DNA from: Candidatus Levyibacteriota bacterium
GTDB lineage: Bacteria > Patescibacteriota > Microgenomatia > Levybacterales > UBA12049
DNA: 8,073 nt
Assembly (NCBI GenBank): GCA_003173995.1
Contig: PRDT01000049.1
Location: forward strand, 1-8,073
Direction: 5' to 3'
Position numbers and translations under genes: made by a program. Positions 1-6,025 of the stretch are shown piece after piece (the stretch's first letter is position 1; the number at the start of each line of letters is the position of its first letter). A model generated the notes under the pieces. It was not told the DNA's origin and searched no databases. It saw nothing but the letters and a program-made list of their open reading frames with translations.

Positions 1-2
1 GA

Positions 3-560
3 AAAGCACTGAGCAACACCGGTAAGCAGGCTGCCAAAACTGTTTTTCAAGATGCAACCTCTCAACTAACAGGGAGTACTCCTAAGGCTCAAAGTGGAGG
101 TTCTTTTCCAAGTGGAGGTTCTTTTCCCAAATCTTCTTTTCCAGCTCCTGGTGCAATGCCCAAGTTAGATAGTCTTGGAGGAATACCTGGACTTTTTGAG
201 AAGAATGCTTTAGGAAAGCAAAATGCAGCAGCCCAACAACAGCAAGTTCAACAACAACAAGCACTTGCACAAATGGCACAACAGAATAAGGCAGCAGATG
301 ATGCAAAGATAGCGTCTCTTACACAAAAACTTCATAATGAGACATACTACAATAAAATTGCCCAAAGTGGCAGTAGTCTTGCACAAGAAAGACAACAAAA
401 AGAGCAACAGGATGCTGTAGAAGCAGACCAGAGAAGGCAAGCAAAAGAGCAACAACTCACCGAGCCGTTACTCCCTGGAAAGCTTGGTGGCATGCTTGGC
501 AAACTCATGAAAAGACCAACCAGATCAAGTACTCACGAAACTCCAAAAGATAACGGCTAG
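3..560 (+). CDS. Gln-rich, coiled-coil-like protein of unknown function, 5' end outside the window
   Basis: The frame is open from the left edge to the TAG at 558-560, giving about 185 residues. I read it as the C-terminal part of a longer protein. An ATG at 156 is in frame, but the codons before it continue the same low-complexity style, so it is probably internal. Visible parts in order: an Ala/Thr/Gln stretch; two exact SGGSFP hexapeptides with a degenerate third copy; a Gly/Pro/Leu patch; then a Gln/Ala/Lys/Glu-rich segment with two QQQQ runs (23 Gln in the last 134 residues), which looks helical or coiled-coil; and a Gly/Leu/Lys tail ending in a polar stretch. There is no Cys and no clear membrane span in the visible part. 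The product is not recognised. It could be a surface, pilus-associated or scaffold protein, but the sequence does not decide. The cysS promoter begins 7 nt after its stop. Confidence 0.78.
   Translation, partial: KALSNTGKQAAKTVFQDATSQLTGSTPKAQSGGSFPSGGSFPKSSFPAPGAMPKLDSLGGIPGLFEKNALGKQNAAAQQQQVQQQQALAQMAQQNKAADDAKIASLTQKLHNETYYNKIAQSGSSLAQERQQKEQQDAVEADQRRQAKEQQLTEPLLPGKLGGMLGKLMKRPTRSSTHETPKDNG
93..143 (+). repeat. 18-bp tandem repeat encoding SGGSFP (two copies plus a degenerate third)
   Basis: The unit AGTGGAGGTTCTTTTCCA occupies 93-110 and recurs at 111-128 with one mismatch at its last base. A shortened, diverged copy (encoding KSSFP) follows at 129-143. The unit is a multiple of three, so copy-number change would keep the reading frame. 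It probably forms a flexible Gly/Ser/Pro linker. Confidence 0.85.
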
Positions 561-566
561 TAACTC

Positions 567-595
567 TTGGTATTTGAAGGCTTTTCTTCTATAAT
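567..595 (+). promoter_or_regulatory. Sigma70-type promoter of cysS, nearly leaderless
   Basis: TTGGTA at 567-572 (4/6 to the -35 consensus), a 17-nt spacer, and a perfect TATAAT at 590-595. The expected +1 is near 602, three bases before the cysS ATG. The GGAG at 601-604 touches the ATG directly, so it cannot act as a normally spaced Shine-Dalgarno. Confidence 0.75.
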
Positions 596-604
596 GTGTA
601 GGAG

Positions 605-1981
605 ATGAAGCTCTATAACACACTTTCTCGATCTGTTGAGGAATTTACTCCCGCACCGCCAGCTCATATTGGTATGTATTCTTGTGGCCCAACAGTCTAT
701 GACTATCAGCATATTGGACATATGAGGAGATATGTTGGAGATGATATTTTAATTGGCGTCCTCAAATACAATGGCTATGATGTCAAGCACGTAATGAATA
801 TTACTGATGTTGGTCATTTAGTGAGCGATGCAGACAGTGGTGAGGACAAAATGGAGAAGGGTGCAAAGAAGTTTGGATTATCTGTGTGGGACATTGCAAA
901 AAAATTTGAACAGCAATTTTTTGATTCTACAGAAGCATTAAATATTAAAAGACCAGATGTCGTGATGCATGCAACAGATTATATTGCAGAGCAAATTGCA
1001 CTTATTGAAGAATTAGAAAAAAAAGGGTTTACCTATAAGACAGAAGATGGTATTTACTTTGATACAGCAAAAGATTCAGATTACTTCAAATTATCTCGTC
1101 AAAATCCAGATGAATTAAAGAAAGGTGCACGTGTTGAATTTATTTCAGGAAAAAGAAATGTTGCTGATTTTGCACTTTGGAAATTTTCTCCAGAAGGCGA
1201 GAAGCGTCAAATGGAATGGGATAGTCCATGGGGTATAGGCTTTCCTGGATGGCATATTGAATGTAGTGCAATGTCAATGAAAGAGCTGGGTCCTTCATTT
1301 GATATCCATACAGGTGGGATAGATCACATTGCCATTCATCACACCAACGAAATCGCTCAGTCAGAATGTGCAACAGGAAAAGAATTTGTACGATATTGGG
1401 TTCATCATAATTTCTTAGTTGTGGATGGAGAAAAGATGAGTAAGTCTCTTGGAAATTTTTATACAGTCCAAGATGTTATTGATAAAGGATATGATCCAAT
1501 GGCGCTTCGCTATTTATATTTACAAACTCATTATCGACAGGAAATGAATTTTACCTGGGAAAGTCTTACTGCAGCCCAGACTGCATATCACAAACTTCTT
1601 CGAGAAGTTGCTACATGGGACAAGCCAACAAAAGGAATTACTGAATTTGAAGAAAGATTTTCAGAAGCAATAAATGATGATTTAAATACACCAAAAGCAT
1701 TAGGAATTGTCTGGGAATTGGTCAAATCGGATTATTCAACAGCAGAAAAAGCAGCAAGTATTGCAAAAATGGATACCGTATTCCGACTTAATATTTTTAC
1801 CAATGCTGAAAAAGAACAGACAATTAATTTTCCTCAGGAAGTGATGGATTTGGTAAAAGAACGCGAAGATTTCCGCAAAGCAGGGGACTGGGCTGCATCA
1901 GATGAGTTACGAAATAAAATAGCTGATTTGGGTTTTGCTATAAAAGATACCAAAAATGGGCCAGTTATCTCTAAAAAATAA
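605..1981 (+). CDS. cysS: Cysteinyl-tRNA synthetase (CysRS)
   Basis: Class I aminoacyl-tRNA synthetase that charges tRNA-Cys with cysteine using ATP in the cytoplasm. At 458 residues it is full length (the E. coli enzyme is 461). The HIGH motif is at residues 36-39 and KMSKS at 277-281. The four zinc ligands that give cysteine specificity are present as C27, C220, H245 and E249, the last two within an HHTNE motif. The C-terminal part (about 330-458) holds the helical tRNA-binding region and ends in a conserved-looking GDWAASDELRNKI-type segment. The ATG at 605 is supported by the family N-terminus (MKLYNTLSR) and by the promoter just upstream. The stop shares one base with the ATG of the zinc-ribbon gene, so the two are probably cotranscribed and translationally coupled. 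No active-site residue appears to be missing. Confidence 0.98.
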   Translation: MKLYNTLSRSVEEFTPAPPAHIGMYSCGPTVYDYQHIGHMRRYVGDDILIGVLKYNGYDVKHVMNITDVGHLVSDADSGEDKMEKGAKKFGLSVWDIAKKFEQQFFDSTEALNIKRPDVVMHATDYIAEQIALIEELEKKGFTYKTEDGIYFDTAKDSDYFKLSRQNPDELKKGARVEFISGKRNVADFALWKFSPEGEKRQMEWDSPWGIGFPGWHIECSAMSMKELGPSFDIHTGGIDHIAIHHTNEIAQSECATGKEFVRYWVHHNFLVVDGEKMSKSLGNFYTVQDVIDKGYDPMALRYLYLQTHYRQEMNFTWESLTAAQTAYHKLLREVATWDKPTKGITEFEERFSEAINDDLNTPKALGIVWELVKSDYSTAEKAASIAKMDTVFRLNIFTNAEKEQTINFPQEVMDLVKEREDFRKAGDWAASDELRNKIADLGFAIKDTKNGPVISKK

Positions 1982-2313
1982 TGAATCCAATTATCTGTCC
2001 AAAGTGTAAATCAATAGTCCCTTCAGGGAGTAAATTTTGCCCACAATGTGGCAATCCACTCGTCGACATAAGCAATCAGTCTCTTTCTCTAGGAAAGCAA
2101 ATTGGAATCTATTCTGTGTGTCTTCTCGCACCACCATTTGGACTTATCTATACCTTTAAATATGCAGGAAAAGCAAATCCTCAGCTTCGAAATATAGGTA
2201 TAGCGGCACTTATTCTAACAGGATTTTCAATTGCATTTACCGCGTGGTCTGCTATAGGCACCTATCACTACATGCAAAATCTCCTCCAAACCTACGTCGG
2301 AACCTCCTATTAA
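1981..2313 (+). CDS. Small zinc-ribbon membrane protein
   Basis: 110 residues. An N-terminal zinc ribbon has two CPxC knuckles with ligands C6, C9, C20 and C23, of the zinc_ribbon_2 / DUF-type seen at the start of many small bacterial membrane proteins. Two hydrophobic segments follow, at about 40-58 and 70-92, separated by a short basic loop (KYAGKANPQLRN). The protein should sit in the cytoplasmic membrane, with the ribbon probably cytosolic by the positive-inside rule. Its ATG overlaps the last base of the cysS stop (TAATG) and has no Shine-Dalgarno, so its translation probably depends on ribosomes finishing cysS. The specific function is unknown. Linkage to a Cys- and zinc-dependent synthetase may be chance. 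Confidence 0.87.
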   Translation: MNPIICPKCKSIVPSGSKFCPQCGNPLVDISNQSLSLGKQIGIYSVCLLAPPFGLIYTFKYAGKANPQLRNIGIAALILTGFSIAFTAWSAIGTYHYMQNLLQTYVGTSY

Positions 2314-2314
2314 G

Positions 2315-2343
2315 TTGCTTTTTATCTTATAGTGTGATAGAAT
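2315..2343 (+). promoter_or_regulatory. Extended -10 promoter with predicted leaderless start at 2350
   Basis: TTGCTT at 2315-2320 (3/6), a 17-nt spacer, then TAGAAT at 2338-2343 (5/6) preceded by TG at 2335-2336, an extended -10. The expected +1 is 2350, the A of the ATG. A competing TATAGT at 2328-2333 would give a 10-nt leader but has no -35 at proper spacing. Confidence 0.6.
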
Positions 2344-2349
2344 TCCTTA

Positions 2350-3087
2350 ATGGCAAGAAAAGACGTCCACCCAGTTGAAATACAACCTGGCCTTCATCCT
2401 GAGCTAGCTAGCTATCGGGATAATCTCCTTCGTACATGGACAAAAGGCTTCTTTCAAGGAGATGTTACTGCGGGTGAAGCTTCATTAGGTTTGTTACAAC
2501 GCAAACAGATACTCGATAGTGCTTTTACTGCTCTCAGTGCTTTTTATGGAGATTTACCTCAGGATTCTCTTTGGAGAAGTGCTTTGGCTGCTACACTAGA
2601 CGTAGAAAATCATCCTGTTGCTAGGTGGGAAAATGATTATTGGTTGGCAAATTTTCAAAGAGTTGAGAGCAGTCTTTTCGATGGGGAATTTGCTCCTCAT
2701 GATGCTGAAAAAAGTGATATGGCTACAGCAGGATATGCATTAGCAATCAATATTCTAACAGATTGTTTCTTCTCAGATTCAATGAATGGAGATGATACTT
2801 TTAGATATTACCGAACAGATGATTCTCGTCGCAGTGCGGTCGTCTTTGGAGACAAAGGTGCTCCTCACGCAATCTCATTTGAAAGGACAATGAATGAAGC
2901 TTATGAAGAAGTTGGCTTGCATGTAAGACTTGTTCCAACGACAACATATATTGATAGAGATGGAGAGCCTTTAGTCGGAAGAAGATCGAATGAATCATTT
3001 ATTGATGGACATGATCCAGATGAAGTTGTTAGACGACCAAGACGCATATGGCCACCTAGAAGATGGATAAGACAACCAGGAAGATAA
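2350..3087 (+). CDS. Hypothetical Arg-rich soluble protein with a strongly basic C-terminal tail
   Basis: 245 residues, not recognised. There is no signal peptide and no membrane span, so it is probably cytosolic. The first two thirds look helical (residues about 15-160, with regular Leu/Ala spacing and many aromatics). A shorter, mixed segment follows (HVRLVPTTTYIDRDGEPLVG region, about 190-210) that may be beta. The last 18 residues (228-245) contain eight Arg plus Trp and Pro, resembling a disordered nucleic-acid or membrane-contacting tail. It has about 24 Arg against five Lys, unusual beside Lys-rich neighbours in AT-rich DNA. The ATG at 2350 fits the upstream extended -10 exactly and has no Shine-Dalgarno. 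The gene appears monocistronic, with its own promoter and a separate promoter for the next gene. Coding status is well supported by length, composition and tight fit between neighbours; function is unknown. Confidence 0.85.
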   Translation: MARKDVHPVEIQPGLHPELASYRDNLLRTWTKGFFQGDVTAGEASLGLLQRKQILDSAFTALSAFYGDLPQDSLWRSALAATLDVENHPVARWENDYWLANFQRVESSLFDGEFAPHDAEKSDMATAGYALAINILTDCFFSDSMNGDDTFRYYRTDDSRRSAVVFGDKGAPHAISFERTMNEAYEEVGLHVRLVPTTTYIDRDGEPLVGRRSNESFIDGHDPDEVVRRPRRIWPPRRWIRQPGR

Positions 3088-3120
3088 ATTTCCTCACTAC
3101 AATTCACTAAAGTAATAAGA

Positions 3121-3126
3121 TATAAT
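3121..3126 (+). promoter_or_regulatory. -10 element of the kinase-EVE-flavin operon, leaderless start
   Basis: A perfect TATAAT lies 7 bases before the ATG at 3134, so +1 is expected near 3133. The -35 is poor: TACAAT at 3098-3103 has the right 17-nt spacing but only 2/6 matches. The stretch between -10 and ATG (acctcca) has no Shine-Dalgarno and resembles the anti-Shine-Dalgarno instead. Confidence 0.6.
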
Positions 3127-3133
3127 ACCTCCA

Positions 3134-3640
3134 ATGCGACCCAAACTCATTCTTTTTAGCGGGCTTCCCGGAACAGGTAAAAGTACTCTTTCTTATGCAT
3201 TGTCTCAACAAACAGGTTGGTCTATTTTGTCTAAAGACTTGGTAGATAATGCATACAAATCTTCAACAGATCCTAATACTCCATGGTATTCTTATGCACT
3301 CCTTTTTGATTATGCCAATTTAAATTTAAAAAATGGTTCAACAGTTATCTTAGATGCTGTTTTTACTTACCAAAGACTTAGAGATAATGTATTTCGTCTT
3401 GCTCAGCAATATAATGCAAAAGTTTATCCAATTGTTTGCACCTGCAGTAATGAGGAAATTTGGGAGAAGAGAATTCGCACAAGACCTGAAATGGTTGAGA
3501 ATTGGACACCTGCTGATTGGAATGAGGTTCTCAGGGTCCAAAGAAATTTTGATTCATGGAAAGAGCCTCATTTGATTTTGGATAGCATTCATGCATTTGA
3601 TACAAATTTTGCGCAGTTGGTACAATATATACAATCATGA
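3134..3640 (+). CDS. P-loop kinase of the AAA_33 / polynucleotide-kinase-like class
   Basis: 168 residues, a complete small ATP-binding kinase fold. Walker A is GLPGTGKST at residues 10-18. The KD at 34-35 sits where this class (zeta-toxin, T4 Pnk and chloramphenicol phosphotransferase relatives) usually has its catalytic Asp. A second strand, VILDAVF with D74 at 71-77, is Walker-B-like. The segment NEEIWEKRIRTRP (106-118) supplies Arg residues typical of the ATP lid. The phosphate acceptor cannot be read from the sequence: nucleic-acid 5' ends, a nucleoside, an antibiotic or another small molecule are all possible. It is the first gene of a probable operon. Its TGA overlaps the ATG of the EVE gene by four bases (ATGA), implying translational coupling. 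Family assignment is firm, substrate open. Confidence 0.9.
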   Translation: MRPKLILFSGLPGTGKSTLSYALSQQTGWSILSKDLVDNAYKSSTDPNTPWYSYALLFDYANLNLKNGSTVILDAVFTYQRLRDNVFRLAQQYNAKVYPIVCTCSNEEIWEKRIRTRPEMVENWTPADWNEVLRVQRNFDSWKEPHLILDSIHAFDTNFAQLVQYIQS

Positions 3641-4041
3641 GATTCTTTTTAGCAAAGACAGATCCAAAGACATATTCTATTAATGACCTTGAAAAAGAAA
3701 ATGAGACAACGTGGGATGGTGTCCGCAATCCTCAAGCAGTTATTTTTCTGAAACAAATGCAAAAAGGAGATAGAGTTTTTATTTATCATTCACAAGGTGA
3801 GGGAGCAATTGTCGGACTGGCAGAAGTTATAGGAAATTCCAGACCGGACCCAAAAGATAATAAAAGTTGGCTTGTGGATTTTAAATTTCTAAAAAAATTT
3901 AAAGAACCTTTTGTTACTATTAAAGATATTAAAGCAACTGGAAAATTTGCTAATTTCCGACTTGTCACCCAGTCACGACTCTCAACAATGGATGTCCCTG
4001 AAAATGTAGTAGAATGGTTGGGAAAGCAATTACCTTTATGA
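3637..4041 (+). CDS. EVE domain protein (PUA-like modified-base reader, THYN1 family)
   Basis: 134 residues, essentially one EVE domain, the usual length for the stand-alone bacterial form. Hallmarks in order: an FFLAKTDP start (family form YWLMKSEP), WDGVRN at 26-31, an MQKGDRVFIYHS strand at 41-52, IVGLAEV at 58-64, a DPKDNKSWLVDFKF strand at 71-84, and LVTQSRLSTMDVP at 109-121. In studied members the pocket formed by these elements recognises modified bases in DNA or RNA, for example by base flipping. It has no catalytic residues of its own, so it is probably a reader that guides or senses. The ATG overlaps the kinase stop as ATGA, and its TGA overlaps the next ATG in the same way, so it is the middle gene of a tightly coupled trio. 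No Shine-Dalgarno is present. The domain call is confident; the ligand is unknown. Confidence 0.94.
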   Translation: MRFFLAKTDPKTYSINDLEKENETTWDGVRNPQAVIFLKQMQKGDRVFIYHSQGEGAIVGLAEVIGNSRPDPKDNKSWLVDFKFLKKFKEPFVTIKDIKATGKFANFRLVTQSRLSTMDVPENVVEWLGKQLPL

Positions 4042-4508
4042 ATCAAGTTGATCAAATAAAAAAGAGCCTTTCAGAAAGTAACTTTATGGTACTTGCAACA
4101 AGTGAGGATAATCATCCTTGGATAAGTCCTCTTTTTTTTGCCACAGAAGATAATAAGACTTTCTACTGGCATTCAGGGAAAGATACCAAGCACTCACAAA
4201 TTATTGCAAAAAATCCATCAATTGCCGTTGTTATTTTTAATTCTACCAACCCAGAGGTTCCAGGACTTTATATGAAAGGAAAAGGCATGGAAGTGGTAGG
4301 TGAAGAATTACAAAAGGGTTTGGAAGTTTTATTTACCAAAGCACAACCAGATGAAGAGAAGAGAAAAGCAATTCTTGCGTGTCCTGAGGATTTTGAAGGA
4401 GAAGGAAAGTTACGACTGTATAAATTTGTTGCCGAATCTTTTTCGACTAATATATTTGAAGTTTGGAATGATAAATTCGTAGACTCTACAGAAGAACTGA
4501 CACTTTAA
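4038..4508 (+). CDS. Pyridoxamine 5'-phosphate oxidase-like flavin split-barrel protein
   Basis: 156 residues. The N-terminal pattern fits the PNPOx-like FMN-binding split barrel: a helix, then FMVLATSEDNHPWISPLFF (16-34), FYWHSGKDTKHSQIIAKNP (42-60), and the SIAVVIF strand (61-67). Members bind FMN, F420 or haem and carry out varied redox reactions. General stress proteins and small reductases are common, and true PdxH activity is unlikely because the extended PdxH C-terminus is absent. I place the start at 4038, which gives the same ATGA four-base overlap with the EVE stop as the junction before it. An in-frame ATG at 4014 would add eight residues that overlap the EVE gene. It is the last gene of the operon. 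Its stop overlaps the converging transporter stop by four bases, leaving no room for a terminator. Substrate and cofactor are not determined. Confidence 0.88.
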   Translation: MNQVDQIKKSLSESNFMVLATSEDNHPWISPLFFATEDNKTFYWHSGKDTKHSQIIAKNPSIAVVIFNSTNPEVPGLYMKGKGMEVVGEELQKGLEVLFTKAQPDEEKRKAILACPEDFEGEGKLRLYKFVAESFSTNIFEVWNDKFVDSTEELTL

Positions 4509-5404
4509 AAGTAGATAAAAAATACTCCTCCGATAATTATTACGATAGCTGCTGATTTTACAAGTAAAGTACTTTTGGAAATATCTTCTTTAATAAGGTG
4601 AGAGAACCATAGTGATAAAATAACTCCTGTCAAAAGTGCGAAGATTGACTGTGTGCCTTCAACAATCGTTACGAGTGCTGCTGATGCCATCGTGAGAGCA
4701 AGAGACTCTGCAAATTCTCCAAAAATAATACATGCCTGATTTATTAATAGTGCATGAAAGCTACTCTGAAGAAGGGGTTTTACCTCAGCCAAAAAATCTT
4801 TTCGAAACGGCGGGTAGAGAAATAATAAGAGGGATCCTATTCCAGCACCGACTGACTTGTATCCAAAGCTTAGCCAAAAATTTTGTTGGATAACGACATA
4901 TTGAAAAAGAATAACAAGTGTAGCATACATAAAACAAACGAGTATCATATACCACAAAGACTTTCTTGGCTTAAAAATACCTTTTTCAAATTTTTCACTA
5001 CCAACAATAAATCCGCCAATAAGAATAGCCAGAAAGCCCAGGAGTTGTTGTGGTGATAATTTTTGTCCTAAGAAAAAATATCCCATGATAAGACTAAAGA
5101 TTGGAACAAATTGAAAAAGCGGAGTTATGCGAGACGCATCATCAATAGCAAGAGCTTTGTATAATGGCACAAGATAAAATTGCAATAAGACTCCAGCGAT
5201 AATGAGAGTAATAAGTTGGGGTATGGGAATAATCAGACTTTTCTGAAACATAAGAATAATAACTCCAATAATAAAATATAATATGCCACCAAGAATGGTC
5301 AGAGTTACTGGATTTTTGATCCGTTTATCAATAAGAAATTTTTCAATATAATTACTTGCATTAAAGAATATTGGATTAAGAAGTGCCCACACAAACCATG
5401 ACAT
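4505..5404 (-). CDS. EamA/DMT-family membrane transporter
   Basis: 299 residues and very hydrophobic, with about ten predicted membrane helices. This matches the drug/metabolite transporter superfamily, built of two EamA repeats (roughly 1-130 and 160-299). The end of the first half shows the typical PLYKALAIDDASRITPLFQF and LGFLAILIGGFIVG segments, and the second half repeats the pattern (SLALTMASAALVTIVEGTQS). Such carriers export or import small metabolites; the substrate cannot be inferred. An in-frame TTG at 5455 would add 17 residues. I prefer the ATG at 5404 because a TGG-TACAAT extended -10 places +1 exactly on it, and because the extra residues would be encoded by the promoter. The gene converges on the flavin protein (4-nt stop overlap) and diverges from the Ig-like gene across an 81-bp gap. 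Confidence 0.93.
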   Translation of the reverse strand: MSWFVWALLNPIFFNASNYIEKFLIDKRIKNPVTLTILGGILYFIIGVIILMFQKSLIIPIPQLITLIIAGVLLQFYLVPLYKALAIDDASRITPLFQFVPIFSLIMGYFFLGQKLSPQQLLGFLAILIGGFIVGSEKFEKGIFKPRKSLWYMILVCFMYATLVILFQYVVIQQNFWLSFGYKSVGAGIGSLLLFLYPPFRKDFLAEVKPLLQSSFHALLINQACIIFGEFAESLALTMASAALVTIVEGTQSIFALLTGVILSLWFSHLIKEDISKSTLLVKSAAIVIIIGGVFFIYF

Positions 5405-5410
5405 AAAGCC

Positions 5411-5428
5411 ATTGTACCAGATTGTACC
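5411..5428 (-). promoter_or_regulatory. Tandem GGTACAAT -10 elements before the EamA gene
   Basis: On the minus strand GGTACAAT occurs twice with a 10-bp period (5428-5421 and 5418-5411). TACAAT matches the -10 consensus 5/6. The gene-proximal copy carries an upstream TG (extended -10) and predicts +1 at 5404, the A of the preferred ATG. The best -35 (TTGTCT, 5436-5431) is only 14 nt away, so the extended -10 probably carries recognition. Confidence 0.55.
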
Positions 5429-5448
5429 TAAGACAAAAGCCCTCTCTC

Positions 5449-5478
5449 TTGACAAGGAAAATTGCCATGTGTCATGCT
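5449..5478 (+). promoter_or_regulatory. Promoter of the Ig-like membrane protein gene
   Basis: A perfect -35 TTGACA at 5449-5454, an 18-nt spacer, and CATGCT at 5473-5478 (3/6) preceded by TGT at 5470-5472, an extended -10. Predicted +1 is 5485, one base before the ATG at 5486. The -35 overlaps a minus-strand TTGTCA (5455-5450), so polymerase binding for the two divergent genes may compete. Confidence 0.5.
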
Positions 5479-5485
5479 GATTGTA

Positions 5486-5980
5486 ATGAAAAGCAAACTT
5501 CCTCCAACGCTGACCCAGGTGACATTCTTTTCAAAAATGATTGCACTTTTTCTCTTCATTCTTTTCCCCTTTGCTGGATTTTATATGGGGATGAATTATC
5601 AGAGAGTACAAGATTCACATGAAGTTTCAACTATTATGCCAACTTACCAGCCAACTCCAACTATTGTTCCAAACGGACAAGTATTAACGTTAATTTCTTC
5701 TGATAATGGCAAAACCTTTACAGTGCCCTTGCATGCAAATATTTTCCTCAGCCTTAATTCCTCAACCATGCACTGGACAGTAACACTAGCAAAGAATACT
5801 ATTCTCAGACCAATTATTTTAGGAATTGCGCAAAGAGAAGGAGATCCAATTACGGGAAGATTTACCGCAATACAAAAAGGCACAACACAAATTACTGCAG
5901 AAGGAAGTTCAGTCTGTAAAGCAAATACACCATGTCCACAGCTCCTCATGCATTACGCAGTGACAATCATTGTAAAGTAG
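5486..5980 (+). CDS. Membrane-anchored extracytoplasmic protein with Ig-like / chagasin-like domain
   Basis: 164 residues from the ATG at 5486. Earlier in-frame candidates (TTG 5462, ATG 5474) lie inside the promoter. Layout: short basic N-terminus, one membrane helix at about 18-36, a Pro/Thr-rich spacer (PTYQPTPTIVP, 52-62), and a beta-rich domain from about 65 to the end. The domain contains NGKTFTVPL (74-82), HWTVT (96-100) and FTAIQKGTTQITAEGS (126-141). That last segment resembles both bacterial Ig-like group 2 domains and the C-terminal strands of chagasin-type (I42) protease inhibitors. The classic chagasin NPTTG and RPW loops are not seen, so inhibitor function is doubtful. C144 and C150 could form a disulfide outside the cell. 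It is probably a cell-surface binding or envelope protein, divergent from the transporter and with its own promoter. Confidence 0.8.
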   Translation: MKSKLPPTLTQVTFFSKMIALFLFILFPFAGFYMGMNYQRVQDSHEVSTIMPTYQPTPTIVPNGQVLTLISSDNGKTFTVPLHANIFLSLNSSTMHWTVTLAKNTILRPIILGIAQREGDPITGRFTAIQKGTTQITAEGSSVCKANTPCPQLLMHYAVTIIVK

Positions 5981-5987
5981 ACTGCTT

Positions 5988-6016
5988 TTGACACAACCTC
6001 AAGCTATTAGTATAAT
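5988..6016 (+). promoter_or_regulatory. Perfect consensus sigma70 promoter of the phosphoesterase gene
   Basis: TTGACA at 5988-5993, a spacer of exactly 17 nt, and TATAAT at 6011-6016: 12 of 12 consensus positions at optimal spacing. Predicted +1 is 6023, three bases before the ATG at 6026. No Shine-Dalgarno is present. Strong constitutive transcription is expected. Confidence 0.9.
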
Positions 6017-6025
6017 TGCCTCTCG

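Noticed and set aside
82..455. Minus-strand open frames opposite the Gln-rich gene, one rich in Leu and Cys
   Set aside because: They arise from reading the CAA/CAG-rich and AAG-rich coding strand backwards, giving Leu/Cys/Phe runs. The plus frame has coherent protein composition and ends just before the cysS promoter.
599..604. TAGGAG before cysS as a Shine-Dalgarno
   Set aside because: It touches the ATG with no spacer, and the predicted transcript begins at about 602, so most of it would not be available for pairing.
5405..5455. TTG start at 5455 for the EamA transporter
   Set aside because: It would add 17 residues encoded by the apparent promoter. The ATG at 5404 gives a normal family N-terminus and matches the predicted +1.
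5644..5949. 101-codon minus-strand open frame opposite the Ig-like gene
   Set aside because: No promoter, no recognisable motif, and it lies wholly inside a plus-strand gene with anchor, linker and domain structure.
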